Below are positions 46,251 through 55,564 of a stretch of 64,000 nt of DNA, one piece after another (positions within the stretch are counted from its first letter, which is position 1; every line of letters begins with the position of its first letter). The stretch covers positions 310,001-374,000 of the forward strand of contig NZ_JAAIKB010000003.1 in the NCBI RefSeq assembly GCF_011040385.1, given 5' to 3'. A model generated the notes under the pieces. That model searched no databases. It had not been told where the DNA came from and saw only the letters and a program-made list of their open reading frames with translations. Source of the stretch: Falsiroseomonas algicola. GTDB taxonomy: Bacteria > Pseudomonadota > Alphaproteobacteria > Acetobacterales > Acetobacteraceae. The position numbers and the translations under genes are program-made.

Positions 46251-47318
46251 TCAGCCGCTTTCGTGGCCGCGCCAGATCCGCTGGCCATCCCGGTCCAGCC
46301 AGCCGCTTTCCGGCAGGCGCGTGCTGGCGCGCATCACCAGCTCCCCCGGGACCACGGCCTGGCGCGTCGGCGCTGCGGGGTTCTCGATCATCTCGCAGAC
46401 CAGGGCGACGGCGGCATCCACCATGGGCTGAAGGGGCTGGGAGAAGGAGGTGAGGGCATAGCTGCGCCACTTCGCGGGCGCCGTGTCGTCGAAGCCGACC
46501 AGCGCCAGGTCTTCCGGAATGCGCAGCCCGAATTCGTGCCGCGCGACCTCCGCCACCGCGATCGCCATGTGGTCATTGGCGCAGAAGATGGCGTCGGGGC
46601 GATCGGCCCGGGCGAGCAGGTTGCGCGCCGCGGCGGAAGCGGCCTCGAAGCTGTAGGAACCGACGGCGCGTGCGGGCAAGTCGAAGCCGTGCCGCGCCAG
46701 CCCCTCGGTGAAGCCGCGTTCGCGTTCCTGGCTGGTGGATGAATTCTCGATGCCGGCCACGAAGCCGAAGCGCCGATGCCCGCCCGCCACCAGCAGGTCG
46801 GCAATGCGCTGGCCGCCCCGGTGATTCTCCCCGGTCACGGAGGAGACATGCGCGGTGCTGGTGGTGCGGTTGAACAGCAGGACCGGGATGCCGGCCTGGC
46901 GGCACTGTTCCGCCAGGGCGGAGGAGAGGGTGGTGGAGGCCAGGATCAGCCCATCCACCTGCCAGGCCATCACCTCCTCCAGCAGCGGGTCGGCGTGGCG
47001 GCCATGTTCGGGCATCAGCAGCAGCAGCTGGTAGCCGCGGGCGCGCAGCCCGCGCGACATCGCCTCCAGCACCTCCGGATAGAACTGGTTCTGCAGGTAG
47101 GCAGCGGCCATGCCGATGATCCGGCTGCGCCTGGTGGTCAGGGACCGAGCGATGGCGTTCGGGCGATAGCCCAGCGCGCGGGCCGCTTCCTCCACCTTGC
47201 GGCGCGTCTCCTCCGCGATGGAGGCGCCGGGCGTGAAGGCACGGCTGACCGCGGATTGGGAGACGCCGGCGCGGCGCGCGACATCGGTGGAGGTGGCGGG
47301 GCGCCGGCCCTCATTCAT
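46251..47318 (-). CDS. LacI-family transcriptional regulator
   Basis: 355 aa. N-terminal helix-turn-helix TSTDVARRAGVSQSAVSRAFT and hinge helix RPNAIARSL, followed by the periplasmic-binding-protein-like effector domain (IIGMAAAYLQNQFYPEVLEAM, DGLILASTT, LVGFDDTAPAKWRSYALTSFSQP). It should repress or control the ABC-bicupin-MetE-like operon that starts downstream, via the operator at 46197. The ATG at 47318 starts MNEGRRPATSTD. A sugar-like ligand from the transporter is the likely inducer. Confidence 0.92.
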   Translation of the reverse strand: MNEGRRPATSTDVARRAGVSQSAVSRAFTPGASIAEETRRKVEEAARALGYRPNAIARSLTTRRSRIIGMAAAYLQNQFYPEVLEAMSRGLRARGYQLLLLMPEHGRHADPLLEEVMAWQVDGLILASTTLSSALAEQCRQAGIPVLLFNRTTSTAHVSSVTGENHRGGQRIADLLVAGGHRRFGFVAGIENSSTSQERERGFTEGLARHGFDLPARAVGSYSFEAASAAARNLLARADRPDAIFCANDHMAIAVAEVARHEFGLRIPEDLALVGFDDTAPAKWRSYALTSFSQPLQPMVDAAVALVCEMIENPAAPTRQAVVPGELVMRASTRLPESGWLDRDGQRIWRGHESG

Positions 47319-47360
47319 GGGGCGGCTGATCGCGACAGGCAGCGCGACGGCATGCGGGTT

Positions 47361-47396
47361 CCATCCGGGGGCAATCCCACACTGCCCGCGGGATGG
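47361..47396 (-). terminator. Imperfect hairpin after the DUF35 gene
   Basis: CCATCCGGGGGCA (47361-47373) pairs with TGCCCGCGGGATGG (47383-47396) with one bulge and a mismatch, 17 bp beyond the DUF35 stop on the minus strand. It probably ends the thiolase-DUF35 transcript before the LacI gene. No T tract. Confidence 0.45.
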
Positions 47397-47413
47397 GTCC
47401 GGTGGCAAGCCGC

Positions 47414-47812
47414 TCAGGCGGGCGCGAAGCCCGGCAGGGTGAAGCCCTCCGCTCCCTCGATGCCGCGCAGCGTGACCGCCTGGCCGAGCCGCGGGGTATC
47501 GCCCAGGAACCGGCCCATGGCGCGGACGCCTTCCTCCAGGTCCACCACCACCAGCGTGTAGGGAAGCTCCGCCTTGAAGGCGGGGTGGAAGGGGTGGTGG
47601 GCGACCGTCCAGCTATGCACCGCGCCGCGGCCGCTGCAGTCCTTCCAGGTGACCTCGGCACTGTGGCAGGCATCGCAGAGGTAGCGGGGGTAGTGGCGCA
47701 GCTTCCCGCAGGCCCCGCATTGCTGCACCCGCAGCACGCCCGCCTTGAGCCCATCCCAATAGGGCTGCGTGAGCGGGGAGGGGTGCGGCGCCGGCTTCGT
47801 CGTCTCGGACAT
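47414..47812 (-). CDS. DUF35 zinc-ribbon/OB-fold protein, thiolase partner
   Basis: 132 aa. The N-terminal rubredoxin-like zinc ribbon has two CxxC pairs, QQCGACGK and YLCDACHS, followed by the OB-fold (GRGAVHSWTVAHHPFHPAF, VVDLEEGVRAMGRFLG). DUF35 proteins pair with thiolase-fold enzymes, for example the Ltp2-ChsH2 retro-aldolase of steroid side-chain breakdown. The gene follows the thiolase gene at 5 bp, so both likely form one complex that acts on acyl-CoA. Confidence 0.88.
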   Translation of the reverse strand: MSETTKPAPHPSPLTQPYWDGLKAGVLRVQQCGACGKLRHYPRYLCDACHSAEVTWKDCSGRGAVHSWTVAHHPFHPAFKAELPYTLVVVDLEEGVRAMGRFLGDTPRLGQAVTLRGIEGAEGFTLPGFAPA

Positions 47813-47817
47813 GCTGC

Positions 47818-48969
47818 CTACCCCCGCCGCGCGATCATCAGGGCGCCATCGCCGAGATCGCCATAGCCCGTCGCCACGCCGAGCTCGACGCCCGGCACCT
47901 GGGCGCGGCCGCCTTCGTGCCGCAACTGCCGGACGAGCTCCACGATGTGGTTCATGCCGATCATGTGCGCCTGACTGAGCAGCCCGCCATGGGTGTTCAC
48001 CGGCAGCGCACCGCCAAGGGCGATGCGTCCGCCCTGCACGAAGGCGCCACCCTCGCCCTTGGCGCAGAAGCCCATGTCTTCCAGCTGACAGAGCACGACC
48101 CAGGTGAAGCAGTCATAGATTTCCGCCACCTGGATGTCGGCTGGGGTGACGCCCGCCATGCCGAAGGCGCGCGGCGCCGCCTTGGCGATGCCGAGCCGCG
48201 TCATGTCCGGCCGCTGCGTGATGGCGCTGGGGCTGTCCGGATGGCCCTCCGCGATGCCGGAAACCAGCACGCGCGGCGCGCGCAGGTCGCGGGCGCGGTC
48301 GGCGGCGCTGACGATGAAGGCGGCGCCGCCATCGCTTTCCAGGCTGCAATCCAGCAGCCGGAAGGGATCCGCGATCATGCGGCTGGCCTGGTGGTCCGCC
48401 AGCGTCATCGGCTTCTTCATGATGGCGTTGTCGTTGAGCAGGGCGTGGCCGCGGATCGCGACCGCGATCTCGCCCAGCTGCTCGCTGGTGGTGCCGAACA
48501 GCTCCATGTGCCGCCGTGCCATCGGCGCATAGAGCTGCGCAGGGGCGATGGCGCCGAGCGGCAGTTCGAACTCCGTCACCAGGTGGAATTGCGGCATGGC
48601 GTGGATGCGCGCACCGACACGGGCGGCGATGGAGGTGTTGCGCCCCGCCGCGACGAGCACGTGATGGCACAGCCCGGCCTGGATCGCCGCGGCCGCCGTC
48701 TGCACGGAGGCGATGCCGCCCGCGCCGCCCATCGGTGTCACGGCGGTGTAGCGGAGATCATCGATGCCGAGATTGGTCGCGATCTCCTCGGCCGAGGCGC
48801 CGCTGGTGCCGATCGGCATGATGCCATCGATGTCGCGGGGCGAGAGGCCCGCATCGGCAATCGCGCGCAGCGACGCCTCCAGCAGCAGCGCGGTCGGGTG
48901 GCGCGTGGAGCCGCGCGCATAGGCGGTCTCCCCGATGCCGGTGATCGCCGTACGGTCGCGCAGCGACAT
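47818..48969 (-). CDS. Thiolase-fold enzyme (SCP-x/Ltp2-like)
   Basis: 383 aa. Thiolase fold with AITGIGETAYARGS, SPRDIDGIMPIG, VLVAAGRNTS, SLESDGGAAFIVSA, DIQVAEIYDCFTWVV and NTHGGLLSQAHMIGMNHIVE. The position of the nucleophilic Cys in classical thiolases reads PMGGAGGIASVQT here, without Cys. Family members without that Cys, paired with DUF35, cleave or form C-C bonds as aldolases rather than thiolases, so that is the likelier role. The ATG at 48969 precedes MSLRDRTAIT. First gene of a two-gene operon, divergent from the Pao-like genes. Confidence 0.87.
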   Translation of the reverse strand: MSLRDRTAITGIGETAYARGSTRHPTALLLEASLRAIADAGLSPRDIDGIMPIGTSGASAEEIATNLGIDDLRYTAVTPMGGAGGIASVQTAAAAIQAGLCHHVLVAAGRNTSIAARVGARIHAMPQFHLVTEFELPLGAIAPAQLYAPMARRHMELFGTTSEQLGEIAVAIRGHALLNDNAIMKKPMTLADHQASRMIADPFRLLDCSLESDGGAAFIVSAADRARDLRAPRVLVSGIAEGHPDSPSAITQRPDMTRLGIAKAAPRAFGMAGVTPADIQVAEIYDCFTWVVLCQLEDMGFCAKGEGGAFVQGGRIALGGALPVNTHGGLLSQAHMIGMNHIVELVRQLRHEGGRAQVPGVELGVATGYGDLGDGALMIARRG

Positions 48970-49291
48970 CACGGCGCCCGAACCAAGTCGGTCGCGCAGC
49001 CCCCTGCCAGCATCTCCTGGCGTCTCCTGTCCCGTCACGCCGTCAGCATGGAGCCGCGCCTGCCGCGGGGGAAGCCAGGGGGCGGCAGGTGGAATGACGT
49101 CGGCGTGATGGCGCGCTGCCGCAACGGGGCACGATGCCGCCGGTTGTGTCCGCAATCTTCGCCATCGCTGTACCCGCATCCGAGGCGAGGCACCGCCGAC
49201 GGATGGCGCCGCACTCCATGAGTTTCCGTGAATGGACTGGCGCCCCGCCTCGGGCGCCCCTGTCGCCGCCCGTCACTGAAGGAAGACCCGC
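48970..49291. other. Divergent intergenic region, thiolase / Pao-like operons
   Basis: 322 bp without a gene. It must hold both promoters. A dyad GGCGCCC-cgcct-cGGGCGCC lies about 40 bp before the PaoA-like start, and no regulator gene is adjacent. Nothing else recognisable. Confidence 0.6.
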
Positions 49292-49915
49292 ATGACACCG
49301 CCCGACCCGATAGCCCTGTCGCGCCGCACGCTGGTGGCGGGAGCGGCTGCCATGACCTCCGCCGGCGGAGCGGCTGCCGCGCCAGCGGCCGCGACCGGAA
49401 CGACGCCGTCCGCCCTGACGCTGCGGGTGAACGGGGAGGATCGCCACCTCGACCTCGATCCTCGGACGACGCTGCTGGATGCGCTGCGGGAGCAGCTGCA
49501 CCTCACCGGCAGCAAGAAGGGCTGCGACCACGGGCAGTGCGGTGCCTGCACGGTGATGGTGAACGGCACGCGCATCTATTCCTGCCTGACCCTGGCCGTG
49601 ATGCATGATGGCGACGCCGTCACGACCATCGAGGGCCTGGGGTCGCCGGAGGCGATGCACCCGATGCAGGAAGCCTTCGTGCGGCATGATGGCTACCAGT
49701 GCGGCTACTGCACGCCCGGCCAGATCTGCGCCTCCGTCGCCATGCTGGAGGAGATCAAGGCCGGCATCCCGAGCCATGTGACGGAGGACCTCAACGCCGC
49801 GCCTGCGCTGACGGCCGACGAGATCCGGGAGCGGATGAGCGGCAACATCTGCCGCTGCGGGGCCTATTCCAACATCCTCGACGCCATCACCGATGTGGCG
49901 GGGAGGCCCGCATGA
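49292..49915 (+). CDS. paoA: Periplasmic aldehyde oxidoreductase, [2Fe-2S] subunit (PaoA-like)
   Basis: 207 aa. A Tat signal ([22 protein letters not shown]) marks export of the folded enzyme. The plant-type [2Fe-2S] cluster is [16 protein letters not shown] with a later Cys (YSC), and the second cluster is [10 protein letters not shown] plus ICRCGAY, the standard xanthine-oxidase-family pattern. It transfers electrons from the Mo centre. GAAGGAAGACCC precedes the ATG. The stop overlaps the next start in ATGA. Confidence 0.92.
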   Translation: MTPPDPIALSRRTLVAGAAAMTSAGGAAAAPAAATGTTPSALTLRVNGEDRHLDLDPRTTLLDALREQLHLTGSKKGCDHGQCGACTVMVNGTRIYSCLTLAVMHDGDAVTTIEGLGSPEAMHPMQEAFVRHDGYQCGYCTPGQICASVAMLEEIKAGIPSHVTEDLNAAPALTADEIRERMSGNICRCGAYSNILDAITDVAGRPA

Positions 49916-50859
49916 GGCCCTTCACCTATGAGCGTGTCCGCACGCCGTCGGAGGCCGCTGCCGCGGCGCAACGCCCCGGGGCCCGCTTCATCGCCGGCGG
50001 CACCAACCTGCTGGACCTGATGAAGCTGCAGATCGAGGCGCCCACCCATCTGGTGGACGTCAACCATCTCGGCCTCGATCGCATCGAGGAGACGGGGGAG
50101 GGCGGGTTGCGCATCGGGGCGCTGGTCCGCAACACCGACCTCGCCGCGGATGCGCGGGTGAGGCGGGACTATGCGGTGCTGTCGCGCGCCCTGCTGGCCG
50201 GGGCCTCGGGACAGCTGCGCAACAAGGCGACGACGGCCGGCAACCTGTTGCAGCGGACGCGCTGCCCCTATTTCTACGACACCGCCCAGCCCTGCAACAA
50301 ACGCCAGCCCGGCAGCGGCTGCGCGGCGATCGGCGGCATCACGCGGCAGCTCGCCGTGATCGGCAGCAGCGATGCCTGCATCGCCACCCATCCCAGCGAC
50401 ATGGCCGTCGCCATGCGGGCGCTCGATGCCATCGTGGAGACGATCGATGGGGAGGGCGGCGAGCGCCGCATCCCGATCGCCGAGTTCCACCGCCTGCCCG
50501 GGGATACGCCGCATCTGGACACCACGCTGCGCTCCGGTGAGTTCATCACGGCTGTGACGCTGCCCGCGCCCGTGGGTGGTCGGCATTTCTATCGCAAGGT
50601 GCGTGACCGCGCCTCCTACGCCTTCGCGCTGGTCTCGGTCGCCGCGATCGTCCAGCCGGATGGCAGCGGCCGCGTCGCACTCGGCGGCGTGGCGCATCGG
50701 CCCTGGCGGGTGGAGGCGGCGGAGGGCGAGCTGCCCCGCGGTGCACGCGCCGCCATGGTCGCCATCCTGGATGGCGCGCGTCCGACGCATGAGAACGCGT
50801 TCAAGCTGCGGCTCGCGGAGCGGACGCTGGCGGGCGTGCTGGATGAGGCGAGGAGCTGA
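49912..50859 (+). CDS. paoB: Periplasmic aldehyde oxidoreductase, FAD and [4Fe-4S] subunit (PaoB-like)
   Basis: 315 aa. The FAD block [18 protein letters not shown] and [21 protein letters not shown] place it in the CO-dehydrogenase flavoprotein family. The inserted loop carries Cys118, Cys128, Cys137 and Cys156 ([31 protein letters not shown]), the extra [4Fe-4S] ligand set of PaoB. It has no signal of its own, so it is co-exported with the PaoA-like subunit. Overlaps PaoA by 4 bp, and PaoC starts 3 bp after its stop. Confidence 0.92.
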   Translation: MRPFTYERVRTPSEAAAAAQRPGARFIAGGTNLLDLMKLQIEAPTHLVDVNHLGLDRIEETGEGGLRIGALVRNTDLAADARVRRDYAVLSRALLAGASGQLRNKATTAGNLLQRTRCPYFYDTAQPCNKRQPGSGCAAIGGITRQLAVIGSSDACIATHPSDMAVAMRALDAIVETIDGEGGERRIPIAEFHRLPGDTPHLDTTLRSGEFITAVTLPAPVGGRHFYRKVRDRASYAFALVSVAAIVQPDGSGRVALGGVAHRPWRVEAAEGELPRGARAAMVAILDGARPTHENAFKLRLAERTLAGVLDEARS

Positions 50860-50862
50860 GCC

Positions 50863-53082
50863 ATGAAGTTCGACACCCCCGCCACCAGCAACCCGATCGA
50901 CCAGCTCAAGGTCGTCGGCCGCCCCACCACGCGCATCGAGGGTCCGCTGAAGACCACGGGCCGCGCGCCCTATGCCTATGAACGCCACGACGTCGCGCCC
51001 AACCAGGCCTATGGCCATGTGCTGGGTGCCGGCATCGGCAAGGGCCGCGTCGTATCGATGGAGACCGACGCCGCTCGCGCCGCGCCCGGCGTCATCGCCA
51101 TCGTCACCACGCTGGACATGGCGCAACTGCCCAAGGGCAAGATGAACACCGCCTTCCTGTTCGGCGGCGCGGAGATCCAGCATTACCACCAGGCGATCGC
51201 CGTCGTGGTGGCGGAGAGCTTCGAGCAGGCGCGCGATGCCGCCGGCCTGATCCGCGTGGAATATGCGCGCGGGGAGGGGCGCTTCGACCTCACCGCTGCG
51301 CGGCCGCAGGCGAAACCCGTCGATGCCGATGGCAAGCAGGCGAGCGCCGAGGAAGCCGATGAGCGCGTCGGCGACTTCGAAGGCGCCTTCGCGCGGGCCG
51401 AGGTCACGCTGGACGAGAGCTATACAACGCCCGACGAGAGCCACGCGATGATGGAGCCGCATGCGACCATCGCGGCGTGGGATGGGGGGAAGCTCACCAT
51501 CTGGACCTCCACGCAGATGGTGGCGTGGTGGCGGCGCGACCTGGCCATCACGCTCGGCCTGAAGCCAGAGGATGTGCGGGTGGACAGCCCCTATATCGGC
51601 GGCGGCTTCGGCGGAAAGCTGTTCCTGCGCGCCGATGCGGTGATGGCGGCGCTCGGCGCGCGCGCGGCGGGGAGGCCCGTGAAGCTGGCGCTGGCGCGGC
51701 CGCAGGTCGCGAACAACACCACGCATCGCCCCGCCACCATCCAGCGCATCCGCATCGGCGCCGGGCGCGACGGGCGTATCACCGCCATCGCGCATGAGAG
51801 CCTGTCCGGCGACCTGCCGGACGGACAGCCGGAGACGGCGGTGTCGCAGACGAAACTCCTCTACGCCGGCGCCAACCGGCTGATCGCGATGCGCCTGGCG
51901 GAGCTGGACCTGCCCGAGGGCAACTCCATGCGCGCGCCTGGCGAGGCGCCGGGCATGATGGCGCTGGAAGTCGCGATGGATGAGATGGCGGAGAGGCTCG
52001 GCCTCGATCCCGTCGAGTTCCGCATCCTCAACGACACCCAGGTAGATCCCTCCGATCCAAGCCGCCCCTTCTCCCAGCGCCAGCTGATCCGCTGCCTGCG
52101 GGAAGGGGCGGAGCGCTTCGGTTGGGCCCAGCGCAACGCCAGCCCCGGGCGGCAGCGCAACGGGCGCTGGCTCACCGGGCTCGGCATGGCGGCGGGCTTC
52201 CGCAACAACCTCGTCGTGAAGTCCGGCGCGCGGGTGCGGCTCGGCACCGATGGCATGGTCACGGTCGAGACCGACATGACCGATATCGGCACGGGCAGCT
52301 ACACCATCATCGCGCAGACGGCGGCGGAGATGATGGGTGTCGGCCTCGACCGCGTCCGCGTCCGGCTCGGCGATTCCGACTTCCCGGTCTCGGCGGGCTC
52401 GGGCGGGCAGTTCGGCGGCAATTCCTCCACCGCCGGCGTCTATGCCGCCTGCGTGAAGCTGCGGGAGGCCGTGGCGCAGCGCCTCGGCTTCAACGCTGCC
52501 GATGCCAGCTTCAGCGATGGCGAGGTGCGCGCGGGCAACCGCCGCGTGAAGCTGGAGGAGGCGGCCGCGGCGCAGGAGTTGGTGGCGGAGGACAGGATCG
52601 AATTCGGCGACCTGTCGAAGCGCTTCCAGCAATCCACCTTCGCGGGCCATTTCGTGGAGGTCGCGGTCGATGCCTTTACCGGAGAGGTGAGGGTGCGCCG
52701 CATGCTGGCCGTCTGCGCCGCCGGCCGCATCCTCAACCCGATCTCGGCGCGCAGCCAGGTGATCGGCGCCATGACCATGGGCGTCGGCGCCGCGCTGATG
52801 GAGGAGCTGGCGGTCGACAAGCGCCACGGCTTCTTCGTCAACCACGACCTCGCGGGCTACGAGGTGCCGGTGCATGCCGACATCCCGCAGCAGGAGGTGG
52901 TGTTCCTGGATGAGACCGACCCCGTCTCCTCCCCCATGAAGGCCAAGGGCGTGGGCGAGCTCGGCCTTTGCGGCGTCGGCGCCGCGGTAGCGAATGCGAT
53001 CTACAACGCCACGGGGGTGCGCGTGCGCGACTATCCGGTGACGCTCGACAAGCTGCTGGAAGGCCTGCCGGACATCGTCTGA
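50863..53082 (+). CDS. paoC: Periplasmic aldehyde oxidoreductase, molybdenum subunit (PaoC-like)
   Basis: 739 aa. Mo-cofactor domains: VGRPTTRIEGPLKTTGRAPYA, YIGGGFGGKLF with the glycine-rich pterin contact, the MRAPGEAPGMMALEVAMDE segment, and the end block MKAKGVGELGLCGVGAAVANAI, whose Glu is the catalytic base of the family. It oxidises aldehydes in the periplasm, with FAD and Fe-S in the other two subunits. No PaoD/XdhC chaperone gene is adjacent. A hairpin follows the stop by 6 bp. Confidence 0.93.
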   Translation: MKFDTPATSNPIDQLKVVGRPTTRIEGPLKTTGRAPYAYERHDVAPNQAYGHVLGAGIGKGRVVSMETDAARAAPGVIAIVTTLDMAQLPKGKMNTAFLFGGAEIQHYHQAIAVVVAESFEQARDAAGLIRVEYARGEGRFDLTAARPQAKPVDADGKQASAEEADERVGDFEGAFARAEVTLDESYTTPDESHAMMEPHATIAAWDGGKLTIWTSTQMVAWWRRDLAITLGLKPEDVRVDSPYIGGGFGGKLFLRADAVMAALGARAAGRPVKLALARPQVANNTTHRPATIQRIRIGAGRDGRITAIAHESLSGDLPDGQPETAVSQTKLLYAGANRLIAMRLAELDLPEGNSMRAPGEAPGMMALEVAMDEMAERLGLDPVEFRILNDTQVDPSDPSRPFSQRQLIRCLREGAERFGWAQRNASPGRQRNGRWLTGLGMAAGFRNNLVVKSGARVRLGTDGMVTVETDMTDIGTGSYTIIAQTAAEMMGVGLDRVRVRLGDSDFPVSAGSGGQFGGNSSTAGVYAACVKLREAVAQRLGFNAADASFSDGEVRAGNRRVKLEEAAAAQELVAEDRIEFGDLSKRFQQSTFAGHFVEVAVDAFTGEVRVRRMLAVCAAGRILNPISARSQVIGAMTMGVGAALMEELAVDKRHGFFVNHDLAGYEVPVHADIPQQEVVFLDETDPVSSPMKAKGVGELGLCGVGAAVANAIYNATGVRVRDYPVTLDKLLEGLPDIV

Positions 53083-53088
53083 CAGCAA

Positions 53089-53110
53089 GGGGGCCGGGCA
53101 GCCGGCCCCC
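53089..53110 (+). terminator. Hairpin after the Pao-like operon
   Basis: Perfect 9-bp stem GGGGGCCGG/CCGGCCCCC with a 4-nt loop, 6 bp past the PaoC-like stop. No T tract, as is usual for this GC-rich genome. Probably ends the operon. Confidence 0.65.
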
Positions 53111-53111
53111 A

Positions 53112-53167
53112 CTGTCCCAGAAAGATCGGCCGCGACTGTCCCTGTTGTTCCGGCGCCGTCTGGGACA
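53112..53167. promoter_or_regulatory. Repeated TGTCCC boxes before the second TctC gene
   Basis: CTGTCCCAG (53112-53120) and CTGTCCCTG (about 53137-53145) are direct copies, and CTGGGACA (53160-53167) is an inverted copy, all 41-96 bp before the TctC start. A pattern of this sort can be an operator. No regulator has been matched to it. Confidence 0.35.
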
Positions 53168-53207
53168 CTCCTCAGGCAACGACAAAGCCTTCGAGGAGGG
53201 ACGCCCC

Positions 53208-54191
53208 ATGCTGCGACGCACAATGCTTGCCGCCGGCCTTGGCCTGCCGGCGCTGATCCAGGCCCGACCCGGGCAGGCCCAGGCCACCGGCGGCGCCTGG
53301 CCGAACCGCGCCGTGACGATCGTCGAGGGCTACCCGCCCGGCGGCGTCACCGACCTCGCCTCCCGCGCCGTCGCGGAGCGCATGGCGCGCGAATTCGGCG
53401 TTCCCGTGGTGGTGGACAACCGGCCTGGTGCCGCGACCTCCGTCGCCGCCACCTACGTCGCCCGGTCGCGGCCGGATGGCTACACGCTGGCGATGGGCAC
53501 CACGACGCTCGCCATCAACCAGACCCTGCAGCCCACGCTGACGCCGCGCGATCCGGGGCGGGAGCTCGATCCGATCGGCATGGTGTTCCGCACGCCCTTC
53601 ATCCTGCACGTGCACCCCTCGATCCCCGCGCGCAGCACGGCGGAGCTGATCGACTACGCCAAGGCCAATCCGGGCAAGCTGCTCTTCGCCTCCCCGGGCA
53701 CGGGCGCCGTCAGCCATCTGTGCCTGGAGCTGTTCAAGGCCCGTGCCGGCATCGACATCGTGCATGTTCCCTATCGCGGCGGTGCGCCGGCGGCGCTGGA
53801 CCTGCGGGCCGGCCGCGTCCACGCCATGTTCCAGGCGCCGCAGGAAGCCGCGCCGACGCTGCGGGAGGGTGCGACGCGCGGCCTTTCCGTCACGGCGCCG
53901 ACCCGGCTGGCCGACTATCCCGCTCTGCCCCCGATCAACGAGATCATCCCGGGCTTCGAGGTCTTCTTCTGGCAGGGCCTCTTCGCCCCCGCCGGCACGC
54001 CCGCCGCGGTGATCGATCGCGCCGGCGCCGCGCTGCGCGCCGCGACGGATGATGCGGCGAACCGCGCCCGCCTGGCGGAGCAGGGCGTCGAACTCGTCTC
54101 CGGCGATGCGGAGATGCTGCGCCAGACGCTGGCCGCCGATACGGCGCGTTGGGGCAGCGTGATCCGCGATGCCGGGATCAAGCTGGAATAG
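53208..54191 (+). CDS. Tripartite tricarboxylate transporter substrate-binding protein (Bug/TctC), second
   Basis: 327 aa with a signal (RRTMLAAGLGLPALIQARPGQAQA). Family blocks: AWPNRAVTIVEGYPPGGVTD, VVDNRPGAATSVAA, FASPGTGAVSHL, DIVHVPYRGGAPAALDLRAGRV and PALPPINEIIPGFEVFFWQG. GAGGAGGG precedes the ATG. No TctAB genes are near. It comes 43 bp before the HMG-CoA reductase gene, so its ligand may be a short carboxylate linked to mevalonate or hydroxymethylglutarate breakdown. That is inference from position. Confidence 0.92.
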   Translation: MLRRTMLAAGLGLPALIQARPGQAQATGGAWPNRAVTIVEGYPPGGVTDLASRAVAERMAREFGVPVVVDNRPGAATSVAATYVARSRPDGYTLAMGTTTLAINQTLQPTLTPRDPGRELDPIGMVFRTPFILHVHPSIPARSTAELIDYAKANPGKLLFASPGTGAVSHLCLELFKARAGIDIVHVPYRGGAPAALDLRAGRVHAMFQAPQEAAPTLREGATRGLSVTAPTRLADYPALPPINEIIPGFEVFFWQGLFAPAGTPAAVIDRAGAALRAATDDAANRARLAEQGVELVSGDAEMLRQTLAADTARWGSVIRDAGIKLE

Positions 54192-54234
54192 GGGCCTTCG
54201 CGCTCCCTCCCAGCCACCCCCTCAGGACCGGATC

Positions 54235-55512
<1,278 letters not shown>

Positions 55513-55564
55513 CCATCCGCTGCGCCACCGCGAAGGATGCGCGCGGCGGCGGGCGAAGGGGGTC

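Noticed and set aside
49864-53223. A 1,119-codon open frame on the minus strand
   Set aside because: It lies antisense to the PaoABC-like genes, which carry clear cofactor motifs. It has no domain signatures and is the kind of shadow frame that very GC-rich DNA produces.
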